DNA of 64,000 bases from Pseudoflavonifractor sp902362925 (GTDB lineage: Bacteria > Bacillota > Clostridia > Oscillospirales > Oscillospiraceae), in the NCBI GenBank assembly GCA_902362925.1, contig CABIYL010000001.1; one strand, given 5' to 3'. A model generated the notes under the pieces. That model made no database searches. It saw only the letters and a program-made list of their open reading frames with translations, and was not told where the DNA came from. Shown piece after piece: positions 25,584 to 34,442 of this stretch; position 1 is the stretch's first letter; each line of letters opens with the position of its first letter. A program made the translations under genes and the position numbers.

Positions 25584-26225
25584 TCATTCCGCATACCAGG
25601 GGTCGTCCTCCGGCCCCAGTGCCTGATTGTCCTTTGCCAACTTCCGGAGCACCGGCTCCTGGAGGAAGGAAGCCCCCCAGCAGTGCAGCCCGGGGAGCAG
25701 CAGAATCAGGGGCGGCAGCATGGCCGTCAGAAAGACGCACGCCAGCAGCATGGCCGCCACCCCAATGGTGCGCAGCGGATGCCCCGCCGCCAGCAGAACG
25801 CTGGACGCCAGCAGCCGCCCGGCGGTCATGTCGTACCGGGACAGCAGCGGGAACAGCCAGGCCAGTACCGCCAGAAATACCACCGCCAGCAGCACCACCA
25901 GGCCGAAGTAGAGGGCGGAAAAGACCTCCACCCCGCTTATGGCGAAGCGGTAAAAGACCAGCAGTCCGCCCACCGCCAGCATGAGCAGGGAGAACACAAT
26001 CCCCTGCTTCAGATTCTGGCAGAAGCTGTGCCAGTAGCAGCCCCAGATGCCGCTTCTGTGCCGCCGCACCGCCTTGACCGCCGTGTAGTAGGCGGCGGCC
26101 CAGGAGGCCCCCGCTGTGACCACCGGCAGACAGCCCAGCAGCAGCAGTCCGCTCAGGGCCATCCACTTGGCCAGCATATCCATGAAGCCGAAGAACAGCT
26201 CCTTCAGTCCGCCCTTGCCTTCCAT
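25584..26225 (-). CDS. YesL-family (DUF624) membrane protein
   Basis: 213 residues with about five hydrophobic helices (e.g. WMALSGLLLLGCLPVVTAGA, then segments at about 85-105, 112-135, 150-172 and 173-190). The N-terminal FFGFMDMLAKW and the following AAYYTAVKAVRR fit the DUF624/YesL pattern. YesL-like proteins of unknown function accompany carbohydrate ABC transporters in Firmicutes. The start ATG at 26225 follows AGGAGG. It lies downstream of the purine nucleoside phosphorylase gene, after a hairpin at 26277-26307, and upstream of the UroD-like gene. Confidence 0.75.
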   Translation of the reverse strand: MEGKGGLKELFFGFMDMLAKWMALSGLLLLGCLPVVTAGASWAAAYYTAVKAVRRHRSGIWGCYWHSFCQNLKQGIVFSLLMLAVGGLLVFYRFAISGVEVFSALYFGLVVLLAVVFLAVLAWLFPLLSRYDMTAGRLLASSVLLAAGHPLRTIGVAAMLLACVFLTAMLPPLILLLPGLHCWGASFLQEPVLRKLAKDNQALGPEDDPWYAE

Positions 26226-26276
26226 ACTGTGAAACCTCCTGTCGCCGTCCGGCTCCATTCAATCATGCAATAGCGC

Positions 26277-26307
26277 AGGGGCCCCACCCAAACGGGCTGG
26301 GGCCCCT
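26277..26307 (-). terminator. GC-rich hairpin between the nucleoside operon and the YesL/UroD pair
   Basis: AGGGGCCCCA (26277-26286) pairs perfectly with TGGGGCCCCT (26298-26307). The following minus-strand sequence is not T-rich, so it is more likely a partial terminator or RNA-stabilising hairpin than a full stop. Confidence 0.5.
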
Positions 26308-26314
26308 GTTGTTC

Positions 26315-27025
26315 TCAGGCCAGAGACAGCGCCATGAGAATCATGTCGTCAAAGCTCTCCTGCCGCTCCTGAGGCGTGCAGGCAGCGCCGTTGAACATCA
26401 GGTCGGAGATGGTGCACAGGGCCACCGCCCGCTTGCCCGCCTCCATGGCGTTCATATACAGGGCCGCAGACTCCATTTCCACCGCCAGCATGCCCATGTC
26501 CGTCCACTTCTTCATCCACTCGTCGGAGTAGTAGAAGCCCTCGCCGGACACCACCGGACCCACCCGGACCGACATGCCGTGGGCCTTGGCGTAGTCCACC
26601 GCGCCGGAGACCAGGCCGTAATCCGCGCAGGGGGCGATGTCGCCGGGCAGGTTGAAGTGACGGGCGTAGCCGTTGTCGGTGGAGGAGGCCAGCGCCACCA
26701 CCACGTCCCGCAGCTTCAGGCTGGGGTGCATGCCGCCGGCGGAGCCCACCCGGATGATGGCGTCCACGTCGTAGAAGTGGAAGAGCTCATAGGAGTAGAT
26801 GCTCATGGAACCGGCGCCCATGCCGCTGGCCATGACCGAGACCTCCTTGCCCTGGTAGGTGCCGGTGTAGCAGTAGATGTTGCGGATATCGCTGACCAGC
26901 CGGGGATTCTCCAGGAACTTCTCCGCGATGTACTTGGCACGGAGGGGATCGCCGGGCATCAGCACGGTCTTGGCGATCTCCCCGTATTTGGCCGCGTTGT
27001 GAATGGTGGGGGTCTGTTCCTTCAT
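26315..27025 (-). CDS. deoD: Purine-nucleoside phosphorylase, DeoD type
   Basis: 236 residues, the usual DeoD length. It starts MKEQTPTIHNAAKYGEIAKT (ATG at 27025). Visible motifs: the phosphate site VLMPGDPLRAKYIAE, MASGMGAGSMSIYSYEL, RVGSAGGM, MLAVEMESAALY with the ribose-binding Met-Glu-Ser, and TISDLMF with the purine-contacting Asp. It cleaves purine (deoxy)nucleosides with phosphate to base plus (deoxy)ribose-1-phosphate in the cytosol. It follows the nucleoside hydrolase gene with its start 14 bp after that stop, in a long catabolic operon. Confidence 0.92.
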   Translation of the reverse strand: MKEQTPTIHNAAKYGEIAKTVLMPGDPLRAKYIAEKFLENPRLVSDIRNIYCYTGTYQGKEVSVMASGMGAGSMSIYSYELFHFYDVDAIIRVGSAGGMHPSLKLRDVVVALASSTDNGYARHFNLPGDIAPCADYGLVSGAVDYAKAHGMSVRVGPVVSGEGFYYSDEWMKKWTDMGMLAVEMESAALYMNAMEAGKRAVALCTISDLMFNGAACTPQERQESFDDMILMALSLA

Positions 27026-27039
27026 GGCTGTCCCCCCGC

Positions 27040-28023
27040 TCACTGCTTGCCGCCCAGGGCCTCGTAGAAGGTCTGCTGGTACTTCTCGCCGTCAATGGCA
27101 AAGACGGTGCGGATCTTGGGCAGGTGCTCCCAGCGGAAGTGGTCGCGGCGATCCCAGATGGTCATGCCACGGGTCAGGGGGCCGCCGCAGTCGATGGCCA
27201 CGTTGATCTCACGCACGTCGGTCATAATCTCGGGGTTGATGAAGCAGCACATGGCGGTGGTGTCGATGGGGCCGTTGATGAAGATGCCCTGGTCCTCGAT
27301 GGAGTTGTTGCCGTCGATGTAGTCGATGATCTCCAGGGCGTACTTGGCCTGGCGGTTGTTCAGGCCCTTGAGCTTCTCAATGGTCTCCTCGGAGATGTTC
27401 ACAGCCTCGGGGTTGAAGGCGATGTCCAGGCCGATGGAGGTCAGCTTCACGTCGGACTCATAGACGATCTTGGCGGCCTCGGGGTCCACGAAGATGTTCC
27501 ACTCGCTCATGGGGTTGTCGCCGGTGGCGTTGCGGAAGGCGTACTCGGTGATGCCGTAGGCGCCGCCGATGTGGTAGATCTCCTTGATGAGGGGGATGAT
27601 CTCGGGGCGGCTCATGAAGGCGATGGCGATGTTGGTCAGGCAGGAGGTGCACACCAGGGTGACCTCACCGGGGTTGGCCAGCACCGTGTCCACGATGAAC
27701 TGGGCGGGAGACTTGTCAATGGGCTTGAGCTTGGGCTCGGGGAAGAAGTGGTTGCCCAGGCCGTCCACGCCGTGGGAGTAGGGGTCCTTGGGGTACTCAC
27801 GCAGCATGGGGTGCATCATGCCCTGGGCCACGGGGATGTCGCCCCGGTCCATGTACTCCAGAATACGCAGGGCATTGGCAGTGGTCTTGTCGGCGGGCAG
27901 GTTGCCGCTCTCGGTGGTGATGCCCAGCAGCTCCACGTCGGGGTGGGTGAGGGCCATAACGATGCAGACGGAATCATCGGTTCCGGGGTCGCAGTCCATG
28001 ATAATCTTTCTCTTGTCGCTCAT
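27040..28023 (-). CDS. Nucleoside hydrolase (inosine/uridine-preferring family)
   Basis: 327 residues. The N-terminal calcium/ribose signature MDCDPGTDDSVCI is the IunH fingerprint, and the later segment ATGDNPMSEWNIFVDPEAA contains the Asn/Glu pair that contacts the ribose. The enzyme hydrolyses N-glycosidic bonds of ribosides to ribose plus base, without phosphate. Having both a hydrolase and phosphorylases in one operon suggests use of several ribosides or a modified riboside. AAGGAAGG precedes the ATG. Confidence 0.9.
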   Translation of the reverse strand: MSDKRKIIMDCDPGTDDSVCIVMALTHPDVELLGITTESGNLPADKTTANALRILEYMDRGDIPVAQGMMHPMLREYPKDPYSHGVDGLGNHFFPEPKLKPIDKSPAQFIVDTVLANPGEVTLVCTSCLTNIAIAFMSRPEIIPLIKEIYHIGGAYGITEYAFRNATGDNPMSEWNIFVDPEAAKIVYESDVKLTSIGLDIAFNPEAVNISEETIEKLKGLNNRQAKYALEIIDYIDGNNSIEDQGIFINGPIDTTAMCCFINPEIMTDVREINVAIDCGGPLTRGMTIWDRRDHFRWEHLPKIRTVFAIDGEKYQQTFYEALGGKQ

Positions 28024-28048
28024 GTGTATTCCTTCCTTTCCTCTCGCT

Positions 28049-28975
28049 TCAATTCATCTGCTCCAGACCGGGGAACCAGTTTTCCTTGCCGGCCTGGGCC
28101 TTCTTCATGTCCATCTGGTGGAGGACGGCGATGCCCTCCAGGGCCAGATCAATGGAGCTCTCCGTGCCCGCGCCCTCCCGGAACTTCTCGCCGGAGATCA
28201 GGTTGTCGGTCACGTTGAACACAGCGCCGCCTCTCCGCTCGAAGAGGTTGCACATGGTCATAATAATGGAGGACTCCCGGTCGGTGTTCAGCACGCCCGC
28301 CCGGTTGTAGGTGCCCAGCTTGTTGATGTTGTCGGGCTGGAGGTAGCCGCCCACGGAGGGACGGCCGTTGCCCACAAAGTCGCTGTCCATACAGGCGGTG
28401 ACGCCCACATGGTAGGACATGCCCAGCTGCTCGGCGGCCTGGACCAGGGCGGTTACCACCTCATAGTGGCAGTAGGCGGGGAAGCCGTCGCCGATGTAGG
28501 CCCGGGAGGTGCCGTCCTCACGGAACACGCCGGAGGTGATGACGCAGTCGCCCACCTTCACCTTCTCGGCCACGCCGCCGGAGGTGCCCACACGCAGGAA
28601 GGTGGAGCAGTTGGTGTACTCCATGAAGTCGTTGATGGCCAGCTCCACCTCAGGACAGCCGCTGCCGCCGCTGACGCAGGTGACCTTGGCGCCCTTGTAG
28701 TAGCCGGTGTAGCTGAGGAACATGCCGGAATTACCGATGCACTCGGCGTTCTCCAGCCGCTCGGCCATGCGCTCGGCGGGGTCCTTGCCGTAGGCGCCCA
28801 GGGGGTCGCGGACCAGGTAGATGAGGTAGTCCCCCACCTTGTCGATGTCCACCTGGGTGATGGCGGGCTTGTTGTCAATGACCAGTCCGGGATAGGGCAC
28901 CCGGCTCCAGTACTCGTACCGCTCCTGCATCAGCTGGATGGAGGGCTTGCTGCGGATGATCTCGCTCTTTTTCAC
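28049..28975 (-). CDS. Nucleoside phosphorylase, uridine-phosphorylase-like
   Basis: 308 residues, longer than DeoD or Udp (about 250) because of an N-terminal extension (1-60). The nucleoside-phosphorylase core is recognisable in RDPLGAYGKDPAERMAERL, CVSGGSGCPEVELAINDF, RVGTSGGVAEKVKVGDCVI and NTDRESSIIMTMCNLFERRG (the ribose-binding ExS region). It starts with GTG at 28973-28975 behind AAAGGAG. It probably cleaves a pyrimidine or unusual riboside with phosphate. It lies between the YjbQ gene and the nucleoside hydrolase gene. Confidence 0.82.
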   Translation of the reverse strand: MKKSEIIRSKPSIQLMQERYEYWSRVPYPGLVIDNKPAITQVDIDKVGDYLIYLVRDPLGAYGKDPAERMAERLENAECIGNSGMFLSYTGYYKGAKVTCVSGGSGCPEVELAINDFMEYTNCSTFLRVGTSGGVAEKVKVGDCVITSGVFREDGTSRAYIGDGFPAYCHYEVVTALVQAAEQLGMSYHVGVTACMDSDFVGNGRPSVGGYLQPDNINKLGTYNRAGVLNTDRESSIIMTMCNLFERRGGAVFNVTDNLISGEKFREGAGTESSIDLALEGIAVLHQMDMKKAQAGKENWFPGLEQMN

Positions 28976-29003
28976 GGTCTGGGGGCTCCTTTCCCGAAAT
29001 CGT

Positions 29004-29411
29004 TTACTTCTCGGCCAGAATCTTCAGGTAGCACTCCCGGTTGCGGGGGCCGTCGAACTCCAGGAAGTAGATGCCCTGGGAGTGGCCCAGCAGCAGCTTT
29101 CCGTTTTCAATAATAAAGGTAAGGGAGGGGCCGATGAGGGTGCTCTTCACGTGGCCGGCGGCATCCTCAGGGGTGTCGTGCTGGTGCTTGAAGTCCACAC
29201 GGGTGGGGATGAGACGGCGGATCTCGTCCTGAATGTCCTCATGGCCCAGGGGGTCCCAGAAGGAGTTGACGGTCAGACCGGCGGTGGTGTGGGTGATGAA
29301 GGCGCACAGCAGGCCGCTCTGAACCCCGGACTTCTCCACAAAGGCGTTGATCTGCTCGGTGAGGGAGGTCACGCCGTCCTTTTTGGTGCGAAACTGAATT
29401 TTCTCAAGCAT
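29004..29411 (-). CDS. YjbQ/UPF0047-family protein
   Basis: 135 residues, full family length. The segments CAFITHTTAGLTVNSFWDP, FKHQHDTPEDAAGHVKSTL and GKLLLGHSQGIYFLEFDGPR are the family's conserved His-rich motifs, which bind a metal. Some members show weak thiamine phosphate synthase activity, hence the name 'secondary thiamine-phosphate synthase', but the true role is unclear. It sits between the SIS gene and the uridine-phosphorylase-like gene in the catabolic operon. AAGGAGG precedes the ATG. Confidence 0.88.
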   Translation of the reverse strand: MLEKIQFRTKKDGVTSLTEQINAFVEKSGVQSGLLCAFITHTTAGLTVNSFWDPLGHEDIQDEIRRLIPTRVDFKHQHDTPEDAAGHVKSTLIGPSLTFIIENGKLLLGHSQGIYFLEFDGPRNRECYLKILAEK

Positions 29412-29425
29412 TTTTCTTCTCCTCC

Positions 29426-30560
29426 TTAGTCCAGGCAGACCGTCTCGGAGACGGTGGTGGAATAGGCGCCGTCGGGCTCGGCCCAGATGCCCTGGAAGGC
29501 CCGGCTGTAGGGCTCCTCCCGCATGGCGGCCAGGTAGCCGGCGATGAGGGCGGGCACCATGTGGGCGGCCATGGACAGGAACAGGCCGTTGGACGACTTG
29601 GGCACCAGGAAGCGGTACTTGGCCTGGAGCTCGCTGTCGTCGGTCACCAGCACAAAGTCACGGCCCATCTGGTTCAGGCGGGCCACCAGCTCCTTGGTGC
29701 GGCTGTGGGCCTCGTTGGCGGCGCTGTCAAAGACCATGGTCAGGGTGTGGGCCACGTCCTTGACAAAGTAGTTGACGTGGAACCAGTTCTCGCTGTCCAG
29801 GTGGACGGCGGGCAGGCCCACCGCCTCGTACATCTTGGCGTGGCCGTACCAGGCGGTGCCGTAGTCGGAGCCGCAGCCGATCATCTCGGCGCTGGCGGCG
29901 TCCCGGAACTGCTCCGCCGCCTCCAGAGCCAGGGCGCAGACCTGCTCGGCGTCGGCCAGGAAGGCCTTGGGCAGCTCCTTGAGCTCCTTCCGGTACACGT
30001 TGGCCTGGTCCATGGGGTACTTCAGGCGCACCTCGCCCATGCGGATGGCCAGCAGATAGACGATCATCTGCAACACCGCGTAGGAGCGGATGCCGGGAGA
30101 GCTCTCAAAGGCGGGGATGGTGGGCACAATGACCTTCTCGGCCGCCTTGCCCAGGGGGGACTCGGGGTTGGAGGTGATGGCCACGGTGAGGGCGTTGTGG
30201 GCCCGCATCCGCTTGACCGCCTCCACCACCCGGGTCACCTGGCCGGAGTCGCTCACAGCAATGCCCAGGGGGTCGCAGGGGGACTCGCCCACCCACTTCA
30301 TCTGGTAGTAGCGGGACAGAGCCAGAGGCTCCACCACCTCAATGGGAATCTGCAAAAACCGCTCAAAGGCCCGCTTGGCAGCCAGACAGGCGGCGTATCC
30401 GTCGCCGCAGCTGGTGAGCACCACCTTTTTTACGGAGAAAATCTGGGGGGGTGGTGAGCACATAGCGCACCTGGGGCTCCACATCGGGATAGACCTGCTC
30501 CAGGAGCTCGGGCACGCTCAGCACCTGGCGCAGCATGGCATTTTCATACTTACCGCTCAT
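29426..30560 (-). CDS. Double-SIS-domain sugar isomerase/deglycase, FrlB/GlmS-like (frameshifted)
   Basis: One ~377-residue protein split by a frameshift. The start at 30560 (ATG behind AGAGGAG) gives MSGKYENAMLRQVLSVPELL and runs to VRYVLTTP. A seven-base G run on the plus strand (30445-30451) is one base too long. With six, the frame continues QIFSVKKVVLTSCGDGYAA. The first SIS domain (about 40-180) has the sugar-phosphate loop TSCGDGYAAC, the second (about 205-360) IGCGSDYGTAWYGHAKMYE. The family includes fructoselysine-6-phosphate deglycase FrlB and the GlmS isomerase domain. With the neighbouring PfkB kinase and ABC transporter this looks like an Amadori-type pathway. Confidence 0.82.
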
Positions 30561-30577
30561 TTGTCGTTCTCCTCTTC

Positions 30578-31492
30578 TCAGTCATTCTTTTCCCCGCACA
30601 GCCGCTGGGCACGCTCCATGGCGCCTCGGGTCAGCTCGGGGGTGAACAGGTCGGGGACGCCGAACTGCTTGATGATCTCCGCAGCAGCGGCGGAGCCCAT
30701 GCAGCCCGCCATACGGGGGCTGTACCCCTCGCAGCAGGCGTAGAGCACCGCGCCGGAGGAGCTGTTGCCGCCGCCGGTGGTGTCCACCACCTGGATATCG
30801 TGGGCGCTGGGGCAGTCGTAGCTGACGCCCTGGGCCAGCATGTGGGCTCCCTGGGAGCCACGGCGGAAGAACACCCAGTTGGGAGAGGCGGCGGCCAGCC
30901 GCCGCTCCGCCTCGGCCTCGTCGTCAACGCCATAGAGCATCTTGGCCTCGCCCCGGTTGATGGAAAAGACATCGATATACTTCAGATAGGACTCAATCAC
31001 ATCCGCGTTCTCCGGCTTGCAGGCGTCCTCGGAGATCTCCCACATCAGCTTGTAGCCATAGCGGAGTCTGCCGCCGATGAGGCCGTCCAGGTAGTCCCGG
31101 TCCAGGGCCTTGAACACGTACACGCCCTTGGTCTCCGGTCCGCAGCAGCGGAACACCTCGTCCAGGGAGGGGTCCAGGGCACGGAACTCGGCCAGGCCCA
31201 CATTGGGCTCGTCGGTGCGGGAGCCGTCGGGGTAGTAGTGGATGACAATGGTGGGGGCCACGGCGCCCCGCACAATCAGGCCGTCGGTGGACACGTTGTT
31301 GTCCCGGTACCACTTCTCGTGCCGGGGCAGATACTCCGGGCCGATGCCGCCGCAGATGCCCACCTTGTCGGTGAACACCCGCACGCCAGCCAGAGCGTAA
31401 AAACCGGCGCTGCCCGGCTGGTTCTCCATGACCGTCCCGTCGGCCAGGTGAACCTCGTCGGTGGAGACGGTGGTGGCAATGACATATTCCAT
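30578..31492 (-). CDS. PfkB-family carbohydrate kinase
   Basis: 304 residues. The start ATG at 31492 (MEYVIATTVSTDEVHLADGT) has GGAGGGAG upstream. The N-terminal sugar-binding region has the Gly-rich ICGGIGPEYLPRH. The C-terminal PfkB signature reads VVDTTGGGNSSSGAVLYA, where most kinases have DTTGAGD, so the usual catalytic Asp is Asn here. Similar GGN variants occur in some PfkB subgroups, so it may still be active or may bind without phosphorylating. Fructoselysine kinase FrlD and ribokinase are in this family. It starts 4 bp after the ADP-ribosylglycohydrolase-like stop and precedes the SIS gene. Confidence 0.85.
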   Translation of the reverse strand: MEYVIATTVSTDEVHLADGTVMENQPGSAGFYALAGVRVFTDKVGICGGIGPEYLPRHEKWYRDNNVSTDGLIVRGAVAPTIVIHYYPDGSRTDEPNVGLAEFRALDPSLDEVFRCCGPETKGVYVFKALDRDYLDGLIGGRLRYGYKLMWEISEDACKPENADVIESYLKYIDVFSINRGEAKMLYGVDDEAEAERRLAAASPNWVFFRRGSQGAHMLAQGVSYDCPSAHDIQVVDTTGGGNSSSGAVLYACCEGYSPRMAGCMGSAAAAEIIKQFGVPDLFTPELTRGAMERAQRLCGEKND

Positions 31493-31496
31493 GCGC

Positions 31497-33599
31497 TTAC
31501 ACTCCCTCCAGCAAAAATCCGTCGATAAACATGGCCCCGCCGTCCACCAGATAGCCGGCGGCGCCGCGGAGATAGGGCTGATCCTCATCCACAGCCGTCA
31601 GCTCCACGTCCCCGGCACGTGCGGTCAGCCGGCTGCCCTCCGCCCGCAGGGACAGCGCGCAGGGCACAAACTGCTCGTAGGCAAAGGGGGCCTCGGCCAG
31701 GACAATTTCCCGCTCATCCATCCGCTTGATGATGCGCAGGGTGTCCCCGCCGGTGAGCACGGCGGCGTAGTACCGCCGGTGGCCCTGGCTGCGGACCACC
31801 AGGCCGCCCTGGCGGTGGAGGCTGAACTTCAGCCGGGAGGACACGGTGTAGTCGGTGAAGTCCCGGGTACCCACGGTGGCCACGCCGTTTTCCTCGTTGT
31901 GGCTGATGCAGTAGGTGCAGTTCAGGTTGGGGGCAAAATTCTTGGCGCTGGACACGAACATCTTGGCCCAGAAGGGGTTCAGGTCCCACATGTCCTTCAT
32001 CATGATGCCCTTCTGCTCCAGCCTGACCGGGGTGTTGCTCCAGTCCGCGCTGCGGAGGAACACATCCCCTGTATACCGCTTCACCGAGGAGAACTCCACG
32101 CCGAAGCGGAGCACAGGCAGGCCGCCCAGGTCGGGCACAGTCCAGCGAATCTCACGGGTGACGGGGCCCAGCTGCTCCCAGGGGCCCGCCTCCTTTTTCA
32201 GGTTGTTGTCCCGGTCGGTGTACCACACATAGGGCCGCATGGCAGGTCCCCGCTCACAGGGACAGTCCGCCTTCAGCACCACGGTCTGGCCGCCGTACAG
32301 GGTGGGCGAGACGTAGGTCTCGTAGTTGCGGTACTCCTCGTGGAGGTCCAGGAAGGTGGCCACGCTGACGCTGGCGTTGGCGCCCTCGGCCAGAGCCGCG
32401 AAGTGGACCCGCAGGCCGTCCCCCGCCCCCTCCATGTTGCCGTTGCCCAGGGTGAATTCCGCCTTGGGGAAGGACTCATAGGGGCAGGGCATGAAGCCCT
32501 GGACGCTGCCGGGGTACTCAAAGGCAAACCGTGGGGGCTGGGGTGTCTCCTCCAGACCCCTGGTGCGCTCGGCCGCCCGGACGATGCGGCGGGTCTCCTT
32601 CACCGCGTCGGTGATGCCCTCGCCGCCGTCGGAGGTGATGACCAGCAGCCGGTCGGCCACAGGACCCCGGAAGTCGGGGCCGGTCTCCATGCCCTCCAGG
32701 CCCAGGCGGATGCCGTTGAAGCAGCCCACATTGCCCGCGTTGCAGTCGGTATCCCAGGCGGCGGAGGCGCCGATCTTCACCGACTGGGCGAAGTCGTCCC
32801 CGGCGCAGAGGATAGCAGAGAGCACCATGGCGTGGTTGGGAATCATATGGCAGGGACCGGGATAGAGGTGGTAGCCGTAACGGCTGTCCAGCACCTCCCG
32901 CACCTTCCGCCAGTCGGAGTGGGCGGCGCAGATGTTGCGCACGTCGTCCACCAGGCTGCGGAGCTGGTCGGTCTCCACATAGGCCATGCAGCTGTCGAAG
33001 GGCTTGTTCAGATCCCTCTCGTCAAAGGCCGCCGCCTCCAGGGCGCCCAGGAATCCGGCCGCGTCCAGGGCCACGCCGTCGTGGGACACGCCGGCGCAGG
33101 CGCGCACCAGCCGGTTGGCCTTCTCGGGGTCGCCGGGGCACATCATGGCGTAGGCATCCATGAAGATCTGGGCGCCAATCTGCTGGGCAAGCACCGGGCC
33201 GTTGCGCCGGATGGACCCGCTCTCAGGGGCGGGAATGCCCCGCTTCAGGTTCAGGTAGGCGGTATGCTCGGTGGAGTTGCCCATGCCGCCCCACCAGAGG
33301 ATGGACCGGTCCTCGATGATGTAGTTGAGCCAGGTCTTGCCGATCTGCTCCGCCGTCACCTCCGTGGGGAAGCCGTTGTCCTCCACGGCACGGAAGAAGG
33401 CGAAGGTGCCCGACAGGTCGTCGTCGGCCACGATGAGGGGCAGGTCCAGCTCATTGTTGACATAGTAGGGAATCTCGCCGAACCGGTCGATGATGGTCTG
33501 GTAGGGCCAGCCCTCCACCGGGCGGCCCAGATACACGCCGATCATCTTACCCAGAACACCGGCGTAGATCTTGTTGCGATAGGCTTGGGATAGCTGCAT
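31497..33599 (-). CDS. ADP-ribosylglycohydrolase (DraG)-family protein with C-terminal extension
   Basis: 700 residues. The DraG-like all-alpha domain (about 5-340) starts IYAGVLGKMIGVYLGRPVEG, with metal-site motifs VADDDLSGTFAF and AAWDTDCNAGNVGC (the second Asp-Thr-Asp cluster of the dinuclear magnesium site). The remaining ~350 residues are two beta-rich regions, the last (about 560-700) resembling a LamG/concanavalin-type fold. DraG enzymes remove ADP-ribose from Arg or other acceptors. Long two-domain versions beside sugar ABC transporters and PfkB kinases probably act on small N-ribosides. The protein has no signal peptide, so it works on imported substrate. Confidence 0.85.
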   Translation of the reverse strand: MQLSQAYRNKIYAGVLGKMIGVYLGRPVEGWPYQTIIDRFGEIPYYVNNELDLPLIVADDDLSGTFAFFRAVEDNGFPTEVTAEQIGKTWLNYIIEDRSILWWGGMGNSTEHTAYLNLKRGIPAPESGSIRRNGPVLAQQIGAQIFMDAYAMMCPGDPEKANRLVRACAGVSHDGVALDAAGFLGALEAAAFDERDLNKPFDSCMAYVETDQLRSLVDDVRNICAAHSDWRKVREVLDSRYGYHLYPGPCHMIPNHAMVLSAILCAGDDFAQSVKIGASAAWDTDCNAGNVGCFNGIRLGLEGMETGPDFRGPVADRLLVITSDGGEGITDAVKETRRIVRAAERTRGLEETPQPPRFAFEYPGSVQGFMPCPYESFPKAEFTLGNGNMEGAGDGLRVHFAALAEGANASVSVATFLDLHEEYRNYETYVSPTLYGGQTVVLKADCPCERGPAMRPYVWYTDRDNNLKKEAGPWEQLGPVTREIRWTVPDLGGLPVLRFGVEFSSVKRYTGDVFLRSADWSNTPVRLEQKGIMMKDMWDLNPFWAKMFVSSAKNFAPNLNCTYCISHNEENGVATVGTRDFTDYTVSSRLKFSLHRQGGLVVRSQGHRRYYAAVLTGGDTLRIIKRMDEREIVLAEAPFAYEQFVPCALSLRAEGSRLTARAGDVELTAVDEDQPYLRGAAGYLVDGGAMFIDGFLLEGV

Positions 33600-33603
33600 A
33601 TTC

Positions 33604-34431
33604 TTATCCTTTCACTGCGCCGCTTACCATGCCTTCAATGAATCGCCTCTGCATGAGGATGAAGAAGATGATAATGGGCGCCACAATGATAACCGTTGCC
33701 GCCATATTGGTGCCGTGGTTGGCCGTATTGGTGCCGTTGAGGGACATGAGGGACAGCATGGCGGTGAAGTTCTTCTGTCCGGTGAGGAAGGTGGAGGACA
33801 CCAGGAACTCGTTCCAGGAGTTGAGTCCGGTGATGATGCCCACCGTCACCAGACCGGGTGAGAGGAGGGGCAGGATGATGTGGCGGATAACCTGCATGGT
33901 GCCGGCGCCGTCGATGCGGGCGGCCTCCTCCAGCTCCTTGGGGATGGACATGAAGAATGCCCGCAGCAGGGAGATGGCCAGAGGCAGGCCGGTGGCCGCC
34001 AGGATGAAGGACACGGCCACGTGGTTGCCCAGCCAGCCCATCTTGGCGTACACCCGGTACAGGGGGATGAGGAACAGGTACACCGGCATGGTCATGGTGA
34101 CCAGGAAGTAGCTGAGCACCACAGAGGTACCGCGCACCTTCCGGCCGGCGATGACGTAGGCGGCCAGGGTGGCGAACACCAGCACGATGATCACGGTGCT
34201 GCCGGTGTACACCACGCTGTTAAGCAGGCCCTGGGCAAAACGGCCGTCGGTCCAGGCCTTGACGTAGTTGCTCAGCCCGGCGGTGAACTGGATGGCCAGG
34301 GGGTTGTGGACGATATCCTGGTGGGTCTTAAAGCTGTTGATGAGCACCAGCAGCATGGGCAGGGCGCAGATCACCGCCAGCAGGCACAGCACAATCTTGA
34401 TCAGCACCCGGGTTGTTTTGCTCTCTTTCAT
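33604..34431 (-). CDS. Carbohydrate ABC transporter permease (MalG type)
   Basis: 275 residues, six predicted transmembrane helices (first VLIKIVLCLLAVICALPMLL). The EAA loop that docks the ATPase reads ELEEAARIDGAGTMQVIRHI, and the closing segment FFILMQRRFIEGMVSGAVKG is standard for this family. It lies 11 bp after the partner permease. No ATP-binding subunit is encoded in the window, so a shared MsmX-type ATPase is probably used, as for many Firmicute sugar importers. Confidence 0.93.
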   Translation of the reverse strand: MKESKTTRVLIKIVLCLLAVICALPMLLVLINSFKTHQDIVHNPLAIQFTAGLSNYVKAWTDGRFAQGLLNSVVYTGSTVIIVLVFATLAAYVIAGRKVRGTSVVLSYFLVTMTMPVYLFLIPLYRVYAKMGWLGNHVAVSFILAATGLPLAISLLRAFFMSIPKELEEAARIDGAGTMQVIRHIILPLLSPGLVTVGIITGLNSWNEFLVSSTFLTGQKNFTAMLSLMSLNGTNTANHGTNMAATVIIVAPIIIFFILMQRRFIEGMVSGAVKG

Positions 34432-34442
34432 GCTCTCACCCC

